The notes under the pieces are model-generated. The model was not told where the DNA came from. It saw only the letters and a program-made list of their open reading frames with translations, and ran no database searches. The position numbers were made by a program, and so were the translations under genes. Shown piece after piece: positions 62,081 to 64,000 of a stretch of 64,000 bases of DNA (the first letter of the stretch is position 1; each line of letters starts with the position of its first letter). The stretch comes from Oceanospirillum sediminis (GTDB taxonomy: Bacteria > Pseudomonadota > Gammaproteobacteria > Pseudomonadales > Halomonadaceae), in assembly GCF_014164585.1 (NCBI RefSeq), contig NZ_JACJFM010000008.1, positions 116,421 to 180,420 of the forward strand, in the 5' to 3' direction.

Positions 62081-62674
62081 ATGTATGCACAAATAGACAA
62101 ATCAAAAAAGAATAAAATTAGAGCGACTGCTAATCCTGATACTAAGAAAAAAAGTAATGAGAATCAGAAGGGAAAATTTGCTGATAATCGGCCAAAATCC
62201 ATTCAAATGCAACCAATTAAACAAGAGGATGGGACATTTAGGGATTCAGATTATCCTGGAATGTTGCTAACTAGAAATGTTAATGAAAGTAATGAATATC
62301 AAACATATTATGATGCTACGAACATATCCAATCCTGCAACAGTGACATATGAGGATAATGAATATTACAATCTAGCTGATAACGAAACATGGTATCCTCT
62401 GTACAATCATATAGTCAACAATCAAAATTGCTATATATGCAGACAATTTAATAATATCGTCAATATAGCCGACATAAATTATGAAGGTGTAGGTAATGAA
62501 CAGGAATGGAAAAAAGTACAATTAAGAAAATCAATCGATGGCGGCATTATCCCTGCAATTACAGTAAGTCGGGCTGATGGCGGTAGATATGATTTAATAA
62601 ATGGACGAAATAGAATTGCGGTATCTCAGGAAGCTGGATACCAAAAAATACCAATTATTATTCAAGGGGGTTAG
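62081..62674 (+). CDS. Putative eCIS effector with FADNRP leader and ParB-like tail
   Basis: A 197-residue protein of low GC unlike the core genome. Residues 1-32 are Lys/Asn-rich, then 'FADNRPKSIQMQ' (33-44), which resembles the DNRPEAxxQ leader at the N-terminus of DUF4157/eCIS cargo proteins. The middle is acidic and Tyr/Asn-rich. The last 50 residues ('AITVSRADGGRYDLINGRNR' then 'AGYQKIPIII') resemble a ParB/sulfiredoxin-type fold with GRNR in place of GxHR. AAGGGATTG precedes the ATG. Activity unknown. Confidence 0.6.
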   Translation: MYAQIDKSKKNKIRATANPDTKKKSNENQKGKFADNRPKSIQMQPIKQEDGTFRDSDYPGMLLTRNVNESNEYQTYYDATNISNPATVTYEDNEYYNLADNETWYPLYNHIVNNQNCYICRQFNNIVNIADINYEGVGNEQEWKKVQLRKSIDGGIIPAITVSRADGGRYDLINGRNRIAVSQEAGYQKIPIIIQGG

Positions 62675-62876
62675 CATTTTCTTAATAAACTTCAGAGTAG
62701 CCCATAACATAACCTAAAAGCCATTAAAAACGATTTTTAGCCCAATTGATATACCTGAAAACAAAGATCATTGTTTGCCCCTATTTTATAAGACTTTTAA
62801 TTGAGTCAACCACTATCTAAGAAATTAATATTTTTTATCAAACAAACTCAAAAAATCTTATGGAGAAGGTAATACA

Positions 62877-63392
62877 ATGAAGCACTTTAAACTATGGATC
62901 ATCATTCTTCTTATGTACATTACAATACTGGTTGGTATTGGTCAGATCGCCTTTACCAAACAGTATTTTAATGAAGCTGAGAGCATGGTAGGTGAGTTTC
63001 TGGATATTAAGGAGCAATACCAGATAGACGGTGCCGATCAGGAGTCAACGGCTTCACTGATTAATACTCTGATTGAAAGCTCTGCGGATTCCTCCAGTGA
63101 CCTTCAGGAGCTGGCCTCTCAGTCATTCAACATCATCCTGGGTGCTTTACTGGCGTTTCTTTCTGCCTCTGCGACAGTGGTTTTCCAGAGCCAGTCAGAT
63201 AGAGGTGATGAAGATGGTGATACGCCTGATGGCAATACTCCGGATACACCACCAAAAGATAAAGAGCCTTACCTGGCTGAAGAAACGAATAAACCGGCCC
63301 CGGTTCTTGCCCCTTCTGTTACTCCCAGTGAGTCTGTGGATAAAACAGAAGAAGATAACAAGCCAGGTATTGTCAGAAAAGCGCCAGCGTAA
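62877..63392 (+). CDS. Two-helix membrane protein with acidic/Pro-rich tail
   Basis: A 171-residue protein. Transmembrane helix 1 at about 6-27 ('LWIIILLMYITILVGIGQIA'), an extracytoplasmic helical loop of about 55 residues, transmembrane helix 2 at about 84-103 ('FNIILGALLAFLSASATVVF'), then a 65-residue disordered tail rich in Asp, Pro and Lys. No family recognised. GGAGAAGG precedes the ATG. Lies between the effector-like gene and the eCIS-ATPase-like gene, with a terminator after it. Confidence 0.7.
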   Translation: MKHFKLWIIILLMYITILVGIGQIAFTKQYFNEAESMVGEFLDIKEQYQIDGADQESTASLINTLIESSADSSSDLQELASQSFNIILGALLAFLSASATVVFQSQSDRGDEDGDTPDGNTPDTPPKDKEPYLAEETNKPAPVLAPSVTPSESVDKTEEDNKPGIVRKAPA

Positions 63393-63411
63393 TCTCTGGT
63401 GTTATTAAACA

Positions 63412-63430
63412 GGGCCTGCTGCAGGCCTTT
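63412..63430 (+). terminator. Terminator after the membrane-protein gene
   Basis: GGCCTGC-T-GCAGGCC followed by TTTCC, 20 bases after the stop. Short loop, short T-run; moderate. Confidence 0.6.
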
Positions 63431-63459
63431 CCGCTGATGCTGTGTTATTCGGGTTGGCT

Positions 63460-63948
63460 ATGCAAAATAATATTTATTCGATTTACTCACAAACGTCATC
63501 CTCCCGAGCTGAGGATAACGCCAGGTCTTTATCTTATGAGTTTGCCTGGTGTGAACAGGTAATTGAGACCCGGCTCAGGCAATACGCCGGGCAGGATGAC
63601 GATTGCCCCCCTATACGGGATATCACACCGCCGGTTCACCACAGGGATGATTCTGAGTTTGCCTGCTTTGTCCGACAGCATCAGCTGAATTTTATTGAGC
63701 GTTTGATACTGATTCTGGCTCTGGCACCGGCCATTAAACCCAGAATGCTTGATCCCTTGCTGCAACCCAATGAAGCCTTGAACCGGCCCTACACCGAGTT
63801 CGGCTGCTGTTTTGAAGACGATGGTGTATTTGCCAGTGGTGAAACTCTGGCGTTTCTGTTGAGCGGTGATGAGCTGGATGGTCGCTTTCAGGTTCAGCAT
63901 TATTTGCTGGTAACTATTCAGCCCGCTCTCAACTATTTGCTACCTTGA
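63460..63948 (+). CDS. eCIS AAA+ ATPase N-terminal-domain-like protein (short or truncated)
   Basis: A 162-residue protein. Residues about 65-145 ('FVRQHQLNFIERLILILALA', 'IKPRMLDPLLQP', 'YTEFGCCFEDDGVFASGETL' and 'FLLSGDELDGRFQVQHYL') match the conserved N-terminal domain of Afp15/PVC15-type ATPases of contractile injection systems. In those, the domain is followed by one or more AAA+ modules. Here a TGA ends the frame just after it and no Walker motif follows before the window end. It may be a free-standing domain or a truncated gene. A GTG at 63442 is an alternative start; ribosome site weak. Confidence 0.72.
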   Translation: MQNNIYSIYSQTSSSRAEDNARSLSYEFAWCEQVIETRLRQYAGQDDDCPPIRDITPPVHHRDDSEFACFVRQHQLNFIERLILILALAPAIKPRMLDPLLQPNEALNRPYTEFGCCFEDDGVFASGETLAFLLSGDELDGRFQVQHYLLVTIQPALNYLLP

Positions 63949-64000
63949 CGAATAGTTGAGATCTGTCAGTTTATGCATAGCAACAGACATTGAAGAGCAT

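Noticed and set aside
61911..62105. Minus-strand 64-residue open frame
   Set aside because: Antisense in an AT-rich spacer, no ribosome site and no recognisable family; the plus-strand reading looks more protein-like.

Overview
The window is a gammaproteobacterial chromosome segment, most like the Oceanospirillales/Pseudomonadales branch. The evidence is gene order and family content. There is a hisB-hisH-hisF block beside an AsmA gene, a gpmI/envC/ctpA/YibQ block facing rhodanese-grxC-secB, and gshB-tonB-yqgE-ruvX-pyrR-pyrB-pyrC' in the order known from Pseudomonas. No rRNA, tRNA, CRISPR array or intact insertion sequence was seen.

Layout. 1-7.6 kb: 5' part of an AsmA-family gene, a PanM-like acetyltransferase, histidine genes (no hisA between hisH and hisF) and a ydbH-ynbE-ydbL envelope lipid-transport operon. 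7.7-18.3 kb: a regulator-rich accessory stretch with four LysR genes, two SDR oxidoreductases, a MarR-GNAT fusion, small exported or membrane proteins, a LysE exporter and a decayed oligopeptide ABC ATPase. 18.5-27.3 kb: a large NHL-repeat secreted protein, YjaG, and the YibQ-CtpA-EnvC-GpmI block (cell-wall remodelling and glycolysis). 27.7-36.1 kb: rhodanese, grxC, secB, rsmE, gshB, tonB, yqgE, ruvX, pyrR, pyrB and a catalytically dead pyrC'. 36.2-38.4 kb: two inverted consensus DnaA boxes, cheV, a GFA-fold gene and a YjfB-type motility protein. 38.4-42.3 kb: an AT-rich island of unknown small genes plus a two-gene unit with a HEPN-like motif, bounded by inverted repeats. 42.3-43.6 kb: an RsgA-type GTPase behind a structured leader that carries a short leader ORF and a chain of mutually exclusive hairpins.

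44.4-52.7 kb is an ECF sigma/ChrR regulon. The sigma and ChrR genes face a seven-gene operon (flavin amine oxidase, DUF1365, cyclopropane-type methyltransferase, DUF3833, DUF6134, SDR, NTF2-like). Two divergent promoters between them have the same architecture, TGATC(C/T)-N16-CGTA. This is probably a singlet-oxygen or photo-oxidative membrane-lipid response. 53-58.6 kb: FAH-family hydrolase, GAF/HD-GYP phosphodiesterase, PagL-like deacylase, metY and radA.

58.8-64 kb is the most novel part. It has two paralogous proteins resembling the C-terminal domain of cyanobactin protease PatG, a stand-alone DUF4157-type HExxH protein, a putative effector with a FADNRP leader and a ParB-like tail, a two-helix membrane protein, and a short protein matching only the N-terminal domain of extracellular contractile injection system (eCIS) AAA+ ATPases. 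This looks like the edge of an eCIS-associated locus or its eroding remnant. Protein family assignments are from motif recall, not from searches.
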